The notes beneath the pieces are model-generated. The model did no database searches and was not told where the DNA came from. It saw only the letters and a program-made list of their open reading frames with translations. A DNA stretch of 64,000 nt from Branchiostoma floridae (Eukaryota > Chordata > Leptocardii > Amphioxiformes > Branchiostomatidae), in the NCBI RefSeq assembly GCF_000003815.2, contig NC_049982.1, forward strand, positions 27,068,269 through 27,132,268. The letters are read 5' to 3'. Position 1 is the first letter of the stretch, and every line of letters starts with the position of its first letter. Of this stretch, positions 1 through 11,495 are shown piece after piece. A program made the translations under genes and the position numbers.

Positions 1-996
1 TCTATGCGTAAGTTAGCAGAGGCATTAGTGTTGTATATATGAGGATAAGATTTAAAACGCTGGTAGAAGTCGGTTATTCCATCATAACAGATTCCTTCGT
101 AGCGAAGTGGACCTGGACCTCATTTGTACCTAAATTTCCTGTACCGGTACCCATCCCTATACAGAGTTGAAATCACTTCAAGCTGGTGCATATCATCACA
201 ATAACTCCCAAACTACAAACGGCTTACAAAGAGTGTGCAGGGATAAACTCAATAATTGGGCCGTAAGAAAATAGTATTGAGCTGTTTGAAATTTGTCTGT
301 GTTTGGTACAGAAAAATGTTTTGGTGCATGAATCTTTTTTGCCATACCACAGTAAGGCCATGTTGACTTGATTAGAGTTTTTCTTATATGGATGACATGC
401 TTTGGGAACCCCAAACCTGGTGCGTGTGTTTGAATTAAAAAAGTATGGCCAAAAAAGTTGCCATCAGTATGAAATCTATGTTGTCAGGGAGGTTGAACAA
501 AAGAATAAACAAACTCTTTTGACCTTGGAATCAATTCTGGCATGCTACGACATAATTATCTATTCCCGATATTTTTGTTCAGTCTCCGGCATATATTTGG
601 GATTTGATGCGTGCGCGGATGCCATCCATATGTGCCCTAAGGCACATCTAAGAAAGAAAACAAGTTGGGTATAGAATCCTTTGTGTATGTTAGATATTCG
701 TGACCACTTCAATTTTATTCTTTTTCTTTGGAACACTTACATTAATTTCCCGGAAGGGGTGCCATCTATATAAGCAGTTCAATGTTATGTTGCCTTATCA
801 TATTCTTAATTTCAGTGTATTTTATGGATGGGGTATAAAAAAGGATTTTTCTATTGCACTGTTTCGATTGCACTTTCTATTTCTATTTCTATTGCAAATG
901 TAGATATTGCAGATATTGTTACTTCATAACCAGATATTGATGTGTGAATTCATTCATAACAAGTTACTTACAATATTGTAATCTTCTTGTCATTAG
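1..996 (+). other. Intron 1 of GPCR gene A (incomplete at the left edge)
   Basis: This stretch resembles the intron of gene B: a block around 295-345 (gtttggtacagaaaaatg, then ttttgccat) matches the block at 13145-13200. Gene B has about 630 bp of intron before that block, so exon 1 of gene A would lie just left of position 1. The acceptor is the AG at 995-996. No coding exon is visible here. Confidence 0.6.
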
Positions 997-1697
997 GTCT
1001 TAATCTAGACCGACTTTCTGCTCTGATGAAAGACGGAGTTGGCATCTCTCGCAAGAAGGTCCGGATCTTTCTCATCTCAGCTTGGGTTGGGATATACGCC
1101 TGGTACATCTTCTCTGTAGTATATGGGGTTCCCGTGTATTACGACCCAGTCAGGGCACTGGCAACATATGACATGACGACCCACATATGGTTTACCATTG
1201 TTTTCTTTGCCATACCAAGCAGTGCTATTTTTGTTACAAGTTATTGTGTTGTCCGTATTTTAAGAGAACTGTGCGCCCAACACGATCCACCGGTTGCTGC
1301 AGTTGTCCACATCACCGTGAATGGGCCTGGAGGTCCACCTCAAAACGCTATTACTAGTAACCCCCAGCAACAACCGGCACCACAAAACATCCACACCGAT
1401 CGTTCGTACGCGAAGGTTGTTCTGATCCTAAGCCTTGTACAGACGACTATACCACTTCCGGCGCTATGTGCTATGATCTTAAGTCAACTGGGTTATGATC
1501 TACCAACTTTTATGTTTTGGTCAGCCTGGTTAATATTGTGTGACACCTTTCTGGACGTTGTTGTGTACAGTGTGTGCCAAAAATCCTTCCGTAAGGCTGT
1601 AAAGGAGTTAGTGACGTTTGTGGCTTCCTTTTTGTACAACAAGTGCTGTGGCAGAAACGCTGTGGGCCAGCAGAACATGCCAATGAGCAGTCTGTAA
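997..1697 (+). CDS. Rhodopsin-like GPCR, gene A, exon 2 only (partial at 5' end)
   Basis: The exon covers the end of TM3 to the C terminus of a seven-helix receptor. It opens with the DRY-equivalent LNLDRL, then TM4 (FLISAWVGIYAWYIFSVVYG), TM5, a short loop rich in Gln and Pro (NPQQQPAPQN), TM6, TM7 and a tail with a KSFRKAVKE helix-8-like stretch. The ATTAG|GT acceptor puts the junction at phase 1, as in genes B, C and D, whose exon 1 ends in LYALAG. Exon 1 is outside the window. Like its paralogues it has no Cys in the second extracellular loop, lacks a CWxP motif (TTIPLP instead) and has LDVVVY where NPxxY is expected. Ligand and G-protein coupling cannot be inferred. Confidence 0.85.
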
Positions 1698-2733
1698 AGC
1701 AGTCTCATTCTCAGTGAAGTACACTGCACGCCAACCTCGTTATTTTACTTCATCCAGATGTATATGATATATTGTTTGTGTTGAATGTATTGTTTTTTGG
1801 CCAAATTTCCACCGATTAAGGTTAAGGAGATATATTTTTATTTTTTGTTACATTTTTCTTCAAACCACATGACCTAATTGTACGATATCACCTATTAATT
1901 TTCACAAGATATCAAATCATCTGTACCATCAACGTGAAAAAAACATTTGGCTGAGCTGAAAACACAAATGGGCACAGACTCTTGGTATGTATATATACCT
2001 TATGGCATTCTTCTTCTTTTAGCAATGTTATTGATAGTCTCAGTAAGTGTAATTAACGAAAGGTTACTAGTGTTCTAAGTGCTATTGCAGGTATAGGTTA
2101 CGTTAATGTATCAGTAGGTCTGGTAGTATGATGTACACGCTTGTAATTATCACGACTCCACGAAGACTAGTATAGTATACATGTATATATACTCGTTATA
2201 TTTGGTATCATATATAAAAGTTATATGAAGTATTCGCATATATCATAGTTTTATGTAGTATTCTTATTGTACTACACGCCTTCGGCTAAGAAAAGTTAAA
2301 AGTCATGTTCCAGTTCAACCGAAGTGCTGATGGCTGTAGATGATTGTAGAAAAAGAAGACAGAGTTTCTGATTTCGAAAACCAATTGTCACCGAGAATGA
2401 CTTTTTCGGAAATTTGTTGCAATGTAAAAGAAAAATCTATTGAATAAAAATGTGCAACATTGCAATTGCTGTCATCGTTATGTTTGGTATTATCATGACA
2501 TTACATGCATTCCGACAACAAAAATGAATAGTTACGTTCCAGTTCAACCGAAATGTTAATGACTGTATACACTTTAGGGACAAAAATATTTTCAGACTAG
2601 AGATCCACGACCCCATGTATTCGTTTAACTGTATTAACCTTTATGATATTGCAAAAAAAATACATCAAGATATGGTCATTTGAGAACCCAAACAGCACGA
2701 AACAGTACTCCCAAGCACAGATTTGGTAGTACC
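1698..2733 (+). repeat. 3' flank of GPCR gene A, duplicated with the gene
   Basis: The flank is shared with those of genes B (14276-15237), C (16496-17392, inverted) and D (about 21036-22005, inverted). Shared landmarks are a block with ttacgttaatgt, the phrase gttccagttcaaccgaa, and a terminal block ending in gcacagatttggtagta. All four copies stop being alike at that last block, which marks a common unit boundary. No coding sequence was seen. Confidence 0.7.
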
Positions 2734-4429
2734 GCTATTGTGCCGCTGGTTAAAGTTTTGAGCCTTCCATGCAGGTGCAGGGGATGCGACCCTGGGGGTT
2801 ATTTATTAATTGGCCACGTGACGTTGTATATCTGAAATTACTTTGAATTCACATTTACGCTATCTTTGCATGGCGATCTACACCTTCAAAGAACATACAC
2901 GTGCCAGAACGGCACGGAATTATTTCCATATATTACAAGGAATTATGGCACTATCGCACTTATAAGAAACATTAGCTCCTTATCTGTATACATGGTACAG
3001 TATCTGTTAACGTTAGACTAACCCGATATAGCTAATTCATATTTCAAAGGCATGGATCTAATGTTCCTGCTTGAGGGAAAACGACAACCCTTTATGTGAC
3101 CGATTGTTCCCTTCGTGAAACGAAGGGTTTGTTTTGAGTGCTGTTTGTGTGTGAGAGGGACGTTTGTCAGCCTGATATCTGGGGAAGGCATGGATGGATT
3201 GTTTTGATATTTGGTATGTGGGTAGGGTTAGACATGAGGAAGGAATGGTAGGAAGTGCGTTACGGCAGGGCGTTCTAGCGGAGTGTTATTGTACTGCAGC
3301 AGAACTTCCGGTTTTGATATTTTTTTTTCGGGACTTTTTTGGGTGATGATTTTTACGTGGTAGGTAGCTGTGTAAATGAATAGTAAGGTGTGTAAGTTTT
3401 GGCTACTTAGGGGTTTTGCTGGGGCGGTGAAAGTCATTCTTGTGTTAGGTTTTGAGAAGGAATAATGCAAGCAGGGGTCGATGGATCGGAATGACTGTAG
3501 GTATGCAGATAGCTTACGTAGTGATGTACATAATTGTATGATTGTTATGCAAATTAGGAGGTAATTAGCAGAATGCGATAGGTATGTTTGGAAACCGTTG
3601 TATGGTGCGTGTCTGTGTACAGAAAAGCTCGCGAACGGCTGGACAGATTGCTCTGATATTTGGTATGTGGGTAGTTCTTGAGAAGGAGAAGAAACGTACG
3701 AGGCATTTTTTCGTTTAGTGGCTTTTGACGGTTTTGCAGGGGATGTTTGTAGGTGGAAAATGGGTTTTACGCAATCGTAGGTATTACGCAATCGTGGGTA
3801 TTACGCAATCGTGCTATATTTAGGTGATATTACGTCATGCCGATGGGCTTCATGCTTACCCCGTCCCAACAGGAAGTGATCCCAAAGGTCATAGTTGCGC
3901 AATAGTGAAAATGGTTTATATGGACAGTACATTATACATGATGGGGTGTGCATGTTCCCCATAAGATTTGATAATCTGTAGACTAAGGGCAATGATGATA
4001 TTGTATACAGGGGCGTGTATTACACGTTTTAAAAGGGTCGCACATGTAACAGTTACTACCGGTACAATACACTGATGAACAAAGCAGGGTTTGTTTTTCA
4101 CAGTAACTTGCAGTCATTGATGAGATTGTTTATAGGGAGTTTACATTAGACATATGGGATACACAATGTAGTGGACTGCATTGTGAAACAAAGAATGTTA
4201 CGACATCATCATTGTTGCAACCATTGATACATTTGCTTCCGGCGGTGGATTTGTTATCCTACCTGCTGAAATTGGACAAATTTCTTGTCGGGATAAGCAT
4301 TTGGTCTCTCTTCCAAGGAAGAAATTATGCATGTTTTATGTTATCCCGGACAGAAAAGGTGTCGCGAGGCGTATCTATTGACTGACAAGCCCCGTGCGGG
4401 CGGATAAAGCGTTCCCGCCACGGCACGGC
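2734..4429. other. Gene-less stretch with a dispersed repeat
   Basis: No credible exon was found. The phrase gatatttggtatgtgggtag occurs near 3209-3228 and 3656-3675, and a close relative occurs at 27304-27325 together with a similar agaacttccg phrase, so this is an interspersed family. Between about 3767 and 3813 the 17-bp unit tacgcaatcgtgggtat is repeated about three times. Confidence 0.5.
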
Positions 4430-4895
4430 CATTTGTACTGATATGTGGCGAGAACGTTTGGGCAAGAGACACGGGGTCATGTCAGAATTTCAATGAGTTC
4501 CAAGTCGCAAGCCCAAAATGGAAGTTATACTTTTATGTCTTGTTTTCCAAGCGATGTAATGTAGAGTATATAGGTCACAACAAGGACACAAGTGGTAATT
4601 AACACAATCACGTCATTTGTACCGACATGTCGCGAGAACGATTAGGTGAGAGACACGCACAGGGTCATGTCGAAAGTTCCATGAGTCACAAGTCGCAAGC
4701 CCAGATGGATAGTTATACTTTGATGTCTTGATTTCTCTGCAATTTAATCTAGGGTAGGTCGCAGGTGCTAGTTAGCAGATTCATGCCATTTGTACTGATA
4801 GGTTACTAAAACGATTGGGTAAGAGAAAAGGGGTCATCTGAAAAGTTCCATGAGTTCAAAGTCGCAAGCCCAAAATGGAAGTTATACTTTTATGT
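4430..4895. repeat. Tandem repeat, about 180-bp unit, nearly three copies
   Basis: Copies begin near 4430, 4613 and 4789 with catttgtactgatatg-like sequence. Each contains gcgagaacg or a variant, ggggtcatg, tccatgag, then aagtcgcaagccca and gttatactttt. The third copy is shorter. Spacing is 183 then 176 bp. No coding potential was seen. Confidence 0.8.
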
Positions 4896-5784
4896 ACCTG
4901 AGGAGGAGCATTCCGTGACGACACGAGCAATCACATTTTGGAGGTGTTCGCTGGGGATGTGAAGATCATTTATGTGGATCTCACCAATGACGGCGTTGAT
5001 GTGGTCAACGTTATTGTTTTATGTGTTATTTTATTGATATTTTGATGCAACAGTCGATTTTAGCCCAGTCAATATAAGTCTTTATCTTCAAAAGACAATG
5101 AAAGGTATTTGCTTTGTCCATGGAAATGAATGGACAGGACAGTTTGTGTCATGTGCACAAACAAGAAAGGATGGATGATAGAATACTTTTAAAATACAGC
5201 TACTGCCTATATCACTTTTTTCGGCGCACCTTCCTATGTGACGGTCTCCATGCTTTCTCCCAAAAAGCGTAAGCAGGCCTTCTTCATCTCCCGTAAATCG
5301 TAGAGACACGGTTTAATTTTACACAGTTTGTAGCAGGCCATAACGTACACATACATTCCATTCCATAGTAAAAACCACAAACCCTTTGTCTTCGCATTAT
5401 ATTCTACAACTTCTCAATGCATTTCACAGATAACATTGACCACCTACTGCCAAGACTCCAAGTAACTTGCCTTTTAGATTCTTAATGACATACAAAAGTC
5501 TCCAATAATGTCGGCCTGCCGTAGAAAACGCTCATCCTGACATGCACCTCACAGTTTCATATTTAAAACCAACAACATCCTTTCAACACCTCGCCTTCTT
5601 ACTTCCACTTACAAGTGACGCTCTGTGGACGACACAGAACTAAAGCTAGCCAATGACACGTCTACATATAACCCTCCACCACCGCACCATCACCCATTTC
5701 ACGAAGGTTGAGTTCTTCGAACGCTTGTTGGAGATTGTGTTAGGGATACATAATGTACGTCGATGAAGGTTGGACATCCAGGTA
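4896..5784. other. Gene-less stretch
   Basis: I see no supported exon, RNA gene or clear repeat boundary. The right part (about 5500-5784) may belong to the degraded Penelope-like sequence that follows, but no recognisable motif survives. Confidence 0.4.
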
Positions 5785-5914
5785 ATAAGATACGCCCAAA
5801 AGTAGTTACTCAAGCAACTGGAAATGATTCTGGAAACGGTCAGACCTTTTAGATAGCATCCACTGTCATTCGTCAGTAACACTGAAGAGTTCTGGAAGAA
5901 ACTATATTTATACC
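5785..5914 (+). mobile_element. Penelope-like element relic (3' part)
   Basis: On the + strand the degraded reading LLKQLEMILETVRPF, then SFVSNTEEFWKK, closely matches the minus-strand relic at 6940-7247 (QMDMILETVRRF, SFVTDTEEMWKK). The two copies face each other across a TTAA element. Assignment to Penelope-like retroelements is by recall of the family's C-terminal region and is tentative. The sequence is broken by stops. Confidence 0.45.
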
Positions 5915-6913
5915 TTAACCCTATTCAGCCCGGGGGGGGGGGGGGCTTTTGAGGCCTGCGCTAACTTTGATGTCCTATAACGCCAGAACGGCTTACGCTA
6001 GACCCACCAAATTTAGTGAGTTTTCCTAAGATATTGTTGGCAACAATTTTTTAAAGTTTGACAAATTTTCCATTTTTTCGTGTTGCCATGGCAACCGTTT
6101 GTTGACAGGCAGTTTTGCCCAAAATCACTANNNNNNNNNNNNNNNNNNNNNNNNNNNNNNNNNNNNNNNNNNNNNNNNNNNNNNNNNNNNNNNNNNNNNN
6201 NNNNNNNNNNNNNNNNNNNNNNNNNNNNNNCAAGCTTTAAAAGGTGGCTGTTTAGCATATCTTTCATAATTATACATGCATAAATTATGCTAATTTGATG
6301 ACGTCATCAGCCCGAAATCCAAGATGGCGGACCGTATGTCCAGATCAAGAATAATAAGCTAATTATCCCTTAAAATTTGTAACCACCTGGTATTTTTTCC
6401 AAAAACCATCTAAATGAATGAATTTAGTCTATTTCCATTGCCCTTTGTGGTTATTTGTTGCAAAAAAAGTATTTTTAAAAATTCAAGGTGGTCGATATAA
6501 TATGGCGGAGCCCAACTCGTATCTTAGATGTGCATGACGTCATTTTATGACGTCATTTTGACGTCATTGATGTTGCTATTGGCAACGCAAGTCGTAATAA
6601 ACATTCTTATTCTGTTATCTGCACTTGTTGTTACATTTTTGTAGCATAACTTGAAGTTTTCTGAGAATACCCTTTTTTCATGGGTCAGGCCAATATAATC
6701 AAATTGATGACGTCATAATTACGTTATCGTACGTCAACGTAACGTCAAACGTAAAATACACGTCAGATATTATGTCGACATTATGTCCTGAAAATTTGGT
6801 GGCCCTACGGCACGTCGTTCAAGAGTTATAGGACTTCGAAGTGGAGGGCCTCAAAAGCCCCCCCCCCCCCCGGTCCAGGGATGACCAAAAAAGCCCGGTC
6901 TGAATAGGGTTAA
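5915..6913. mobile_element. piggyBac-like non-autonomous element with TTAA target duplication
   Basis: TTAA at 5915-5918 and 6910-6913 flanks terminal inverted repeats beginning CCCTATTCAG. Both ends carry a long G or C run (5933-5946 and 6860-6873) next to a matching GGCCTCAAAAGCC-type block. TTAA duplication plus CCC ends are established piggyBac hallmarks. The interior has no transposase. It is full of TGACGTCA palindromes (about 6299, 6537, 6549 and 6709) and is interrupted by the 100-N gap at 6131-6230. Confidence 0.8.
6131..6230. other. Assembly gap (100 N)
   Basis: Exactly 100 N, so probably a placeholder of unknown size, inside the piggyBac-like element. Confidence 0.95.
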
Positions 6914-6939
6914 CTATGAATGCAAAATAGCGGAAGACA

Positions 6940-7247
6940 ATTTGTATTGTCCACTAGGAAACAAGGTAATACAAAGTCAAGCTGAAGACAACTTCGGATT
7001 TCAGTTTTTTCCACATTTCTTCAGTGTCAGTGACGAAAGATAGTGGATACACTCTGAAACGTCTGACCGTTTCCAAAATCATATCCATTTGCTTGACTAT
7101 AACTGCTTTTTGGCGATACAAAATGTACATGCTAGGGAGAACATTTATATCCATTGGCCTCAAATGCACTTCGGTCGCTTTTGCTAAGTACAGAGTATAA
7201 CGCAAACATTGCTTATGCGCATTTGTCAAAGCAACTCTGACAGACAC
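6940..7247 (-). mobile_element. Penelope-like element relic, inverse orientation
   Basis: The minus-strand reading contains ILETVRRFRVYPLSFVTD and TEEMWKKL, resembling the relic at 5785-5914 and a third, more decayed one at 52095-52260 on the minus strand. No reverse-transcriptase or GIY-YIG core is left here. Confidence 0.45.
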
Positions 7248-7259
7248 AGGTGTACACTC

Positions 7260-8161
7260 GCTTGATATCTGCGAGCGTGTTAGCAGTAATTGCCTAACCT
7301 TAGCCCTGACCCTAACCCGACGTACTCGAATCTACTAAGGGCGGCGAAGCCTGATGAGACATGGAATGAAGAATAAGAGTCACGCTGTAACTTCAAAAAG
7401 CGTCATTGCAAGCCACTACAGTTGTGATTCAGGTCTAGACAAGAAAAAATCATAAGCGTTTTCGCTTTTCCGGCATGCATGTATTGATAGTGTAAATTTT
7501 AAAGGAAATTTATTGAAATGTCAAGACCAGTAAATTTAAAAAAAATATTCCCCTTTCCGTACTCTAATGGATTTCGGCTACTTTTATTCAATGAACATGC
7601 CTTTCGACAGTAGAAAGTTACTTTCAGCCAATGCTGTTACTAGCTACGCCTATGATGTAAAACATAGGTCTTTGGGGTTATTTTCTCTCACGATCTCTGG
7701 CAAGTAGCTTTCTATACTGCCGAAGGGCATGTTCTTTAGTCACAGAAATCCATTCGAGTACGGAAAGGGGTTTGAGGCTTATGCATGAAGCTAAGCTCCC
7801 TCGTACGTGGGTCCGCCAGCCTTATGTCACCGTCTGAAAGGATGAACGCAATCCCTTATAACATGTCCGAGTTGAGCCGACCCTAGGATCGAACTCAGGC
7901 CCAAGGAATCACAGACTTTGATCCAGATGGCAACGAGCGGTGATTCTACGTTCTGTCGGTTCAGGTCCTGTATTTTCTTCAGCTCAGTAAGCAGTTTCCT
8001 CATGTTGCCATTAATACTTGATTGTGTATAAGATACTTATACCATAGTTATACGTATACTAGCTGTATCATCATTCATCATACTATATCATATCTAAGTA
8101 TAATGGGGGACAAACTATGATCCAAACGCATACACTGCTGTTACAAAGACCTTTTTGTTTT
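7260..8161. repeat. GPCR-unit 5' flank copy without a gene (left part)
   Basis: It shares blocks with the 5' flanks of genes B, C and D: ccttagccctgaccctaac, gatgtaaaacataggtct, cgagtacggaaagggg, and acatgtccgagttgagccg followed by the tRNA-like B-box block. It is internally inverted: about 7555-7622 reads as the reverse complement of about 7706-7765. The copy continues after an L1 insertion at 9778. Confidence 0.7.
7870..7990 (-). repeat. tRNA-like SINE motif (one of several copies in the GPCR units)
   Basis: On the minus strand the block reads ...gggcctgagttcgatcctag..., containing a Pol III B-box-like GTTCGATCC. Copies recur near 11515-11570 (+), 15730-15810 (-) and 20280-20345 (-). A convincing A box was not found, so a tRNA-derived SINE is a suggestion only. 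Confidence 0.4.
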
Positions 8162-9777
8162 GTCTATGTTGACAGACAAGACACCCCCTTGGGTATATCT
8201 TGGCCATGAACTTTACTTCTGATAAAGATGGTCCTGGCATGAGTAAATTCCCCACATTTTTTAAACGGGTAATATCAGCCTTCCACTCTGCTGGTGGATG
8301 AGGTAAGAACAAACCCTCTAGTGTAAGTGAAATAATGGGAGAAACTATATGGTGCAACAAATATCACAAGGTGAAACAATTTTCTTTCCAACCTGGATAG
8401 ATAAAGACATAATATTCATAAAAGACATTTTCCCTTTGACAGGTTCATGTCTCTAGATCACTATCCTCAGCTTAACCTAAACACAAGACCTAATGGTATT
8501 ATTGAATATATAACTCTGTTTCAAGCTATACCTCTTACATTGAAGAATGCAATAAGAAACCATAGAGGCCCAATTCCTTATCAAAGATTAGAGCTTAACA
8601 CCACTTCCCTATGTATATTTGATGGTAAAACAACAAAACAAATCAAAAGCAAGAACACCTGCAAATTGTTTTACAATACAATAGTGCAGGCACAGGCCAA
8701 GGAACCAACATGCTGTAAAAACTTAATCTCCAAGCAGATCCTACGGTAGCATAAGATAGTATCAAAAGCTGGCAGAGGAGTGAAGCCGGCCTAGGAGCAC
8801 GTTCTAGGAGTGTGTTTGGCTACCGGGGAATGGCAAATGGACACCTCTTGGCTGAATACTCTCCTTGGCCAGTTTGGTACTATTTTATGCCATTGTAGGA
8901 TTTGCTTGGAGATAAGTAAAAAAATGGCAATCCATATTTCCTACTGAAACCATGGCTTTGGAAAATATCTGGAGATGGTTAAGCACACAGGCCTGTAAAG
9001 ACACTAAGTTAGCAGAGATAAACTACAAACTATTACACCAGATATTACCATGTGCGCACAATCTGCACAAATGGGGTATCAAAGATGAAACTGGACATAT
9101 ATATGATGCAACATGTACCCTTTGTAGCAATGGAAGCATAGAAGATTATGAACATATGTTCTTTAAATGTGAAAGACTGTGCAATTTCTGGGAATTAGTT
9201 AACACATATGTACCCTTGCCCAACATAAAAATTACTTTTCAGGAGATTTTATTTGGAAAAATTGATCATTTAATAACTGCTAAAGACCAGAAAAATAGAA
9301 CCTTTACTGTTACTGTGGCTAAATGGACAATCTTTAAAACTTGGATCTGGCATAGAAAAGATCCACACCTGTGCATAACTAACCGCTTTAATGTCTTTGA
9401 AAAGAACTTCGAAGAACGGATATACAATAGTAGACTGACAGCCAATGTAGATTGATTGTACAAATTTACTATTGATATTTTGGCATGAACCCCACCTATT
9501 GTTAGACTACTCCATGTTTGATCAGAGTGTAGTAACAGACTGTACATATTCCTTAAGGTTTCCCAGTATTTTGGCAAATGTACTACATGTATTTGTCTTT
9601 CCTGACTGTTCCACTGCCCCGTGTACTGCATGCTAAGTTACACATGTACAGACACACTAGTATATGTAATCCCTCCATGTGCAATAGTACTCGACTGTAG
9701 TGGTTGACAAATGTACCATTGTTGTTGTTGTTTTTAATAAAAAAAAAAATTAAAAAAGAGTTAGTAAGAAAAAAACG
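8162..9777 (+). mobile_element. 5'-truncated L1/Tx1-type LINE insertion with target-site duplication
   Basis: The insertion is bounded by near-identical direct repeats aagacctttttgtttt (8146-8161) and aagaccttttttgtttt (9778-9794), inside a GPCR-unit flank. The + strand encodes C-terminal L1-type fragments in several frames: SEIMGETIWCNKY (about 8315), AIPLTLKNAI (about 8525), and a clearer segment at 8952-9455. That segment carries ENIWRWL, YKLLHQILPC, CTLCSNGSIEDYEHMFFKCE and FW, the zinc-binding (zf-RVT) tail typical of such ORF2 proteins. It ends with an A-rich tail (9734-9776). It is dead: frameshifts, stops and a nested MITE at 8724-8915. Confidence 0.8.
8724..8915. mobile_element. MITE nested in the L1/Tx1 fragment
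   Basis: Imperfect terminal inverted repeats of about 47 bp: the left end reads atctccaagcagatcctacg and the right end is the inverse of aaatcctacaatggca preceded by ttatctccaagc. It sits exactly where the LINE reading frame is interrupted, between ...CKNL and a resuming frame that reaches ENIW. A short MITE at 50057-50193 has related ends (ttctccaagcagaggttgg). Confidence 0.7.
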
Positions 9778-10275
9778 AAGACCTTTTTTGTTTTTAGCGA
9801 AAGGGTACATGCAAAAGCAAAATCTGTCTACGGGCTAAATGTGCTGAGCATGGTCATTCCATAAATATTATTATTATCAGGTATATCATCATTATCATTA
9901 TTATATTGGTGCAAACCATATTCCTATGAGCCAAATGCATACTCTGATGAAATCTTTTTTAACCTCCTTGCACTGATCTTACAATGGCCCTTTTGGGGCG
10001 AGAGGGTACATGTCAAAGCAAAGTCTGCTCGTGACAGGAATCCTGACTGACAATTTGGTCGCACCAATCAATACTTTGTATACCAACTCCAGTTCACTTT
10101 ATTCACGCGGTTCAGAAAAGTGTTAAGTGTATGTAGCTCGGGATGTGTGTTAAGTGCATGCAGCTCGGGATGTGAGCTCAAGTGACACCCGCAGCCCTGG
10201 TTTTCTGCTATGTTCTTGCCAAATGTCGCCGCCCTGCGTTGTTTTTTTCGGGACCTAGACTCCGTGTGAGTTGCA
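9778..10275 (+). repeat. GPCR-unit flank copy (right part, after the L1 insertion)
   Basis: It is collinear with 16023-16475 and 20750-21020: gcgaaagggtacatg, gccaaatgcatac, gagagggtacatgtcaaagc, ttgacaggaatcctgac-like and gactccgtgtgagttgcac. Together with 7260-8161 it forms a remnant unit lacking any receptor exon. Confidence 0.65.
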
Positions 10276-10494
10276 CATGTAGTAGGCACATTCATAAATG
10301 AATTTGTAGGCAAAGACATGTCCCAGTCTCTGACAATTTTCAATTTCATACTTGGTGATCTTGTTAATACGTGAGTCTGGTGATCAAGAAATTCGGAAGA
10401 ATATCGTTAACAGTGTACATACATGCGAAACAACATGTCGATCTCCGGTTTGACATGTTTTGTAGGTTTCCTGTTGTGGCGGCCTTTGGCAGTA

Positions 10495-10702
10495 CTGTAA
10501 ATGCAGAAATGTTCGCGGTGGATTAATGTTCGCGCTTTTCGCGGTGACCACTTTACCGCGAAATTAAAACCACCGCGAACATTTTTCTATTGTGGTATTA
10601 GACTGCAGTCTATGGTGTAACCGCGAAATTAAATCCACCGCGAAAAGTCCTTTTTCCCGCTACCGCGAAATTAAATCCCCGCGAATTTAAATGCATTTAC
10701 AG
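10495..10702. mobile_element. Palindromic MITE, copy 1, TA target site
   Basis: Ends CTGTAAATGCA...TGCATTTACAG, flanked by TA at 10493-10494 and 10703-10704. The interior repeats the phrase ccgcgaaattaaa and its inverse several times. A second copy lies at 51840-52050. The TA flank suggests a mariner/Tc1-type source, which is inference. Confidence 0.8.
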
Positions 10703-10803
10703 TATCTGGCGTTGGTTTACTTTGTATATAAAGGTGTGGGTGGCTTTATGATATTTGCCAAGGAAGATTATGTTTTTGGTAGAGTTTGTATGTATGTTTG
10801 TCT

Positions 10804-10857
<54 letters not shown>
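10804..10857. repeat. GT dinucleotide microsatellite
   Basis: An almost pure run of about 26 GT units. Confidence 0.95.
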
Positions 10858-10859
<2 letters not shown>

Positions 10860-11495
10860 CTGTTAAGTTTCATTAACAAGTTACAGAAAATTCAATGTTC
10901 TGGAACGTTCCCATTTTGAAATATTGGCTGTTTTCTGGTGATGTTTCAGTTTTGTTTCAGTGAAATAAAAAAAGACGTTTACACAAAGAAGACGTTTACT
11001 ATATGAATTATATAGGGATACAAAGTTTTTTTTCTGATTTGTATCTAAGCAGAAGCCCTCAGGGTGTCTGAAAATGGGTAACATTTCATCTTTCTGTTGA
11101 CGTTTTGAGAGAAATTATCAACATTCGTACCTAATGAGTTGAATAAATTTGGAAAAAATTAAGCACATCAGCGCACTTTCTGGTGAGAACACAAATCTGG
11201 CAGCATTCACTTCATATTTCCCCGGAGGAAGGACAGAGAAATGTAGAATAAAACATTGAAGACAGTCGGCATGAAACTGTATGCACTTTGCCTTAAAACG
11301 CCAGTGAACTATGGTAACGTAAGTCAATACCTTGGTAACGTAAGTCAAACATCTCTAACATTAAAGATATAACCACCGCACAAATAAATCTGTGTGTGTG
11401 TGAGGTGCTGGGCAGGCTGTCTATGTCTGTATTGTACCACGTAAGCTAATACATAGTTTTTATTTGCCTTTATTCTAACTCACATTGCATCCGCT

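Larger units (their letters stand above)
10276..11495. other. Gene-less stretch with a MITE and a GT microsatellite
   Basis: Apart from the palindromic element at 10495-10702 and the GT run at 10804-10857, I see nothing coding here. Confidence 0.5.

Noticed and set aside
3228-3791. 187-residue minus-strand open frame
   Set aside because: Composition is unstructured, it coincides with a dispersed repeat (gatatttggtatgtgggtag), and no domain or splice context supports it.
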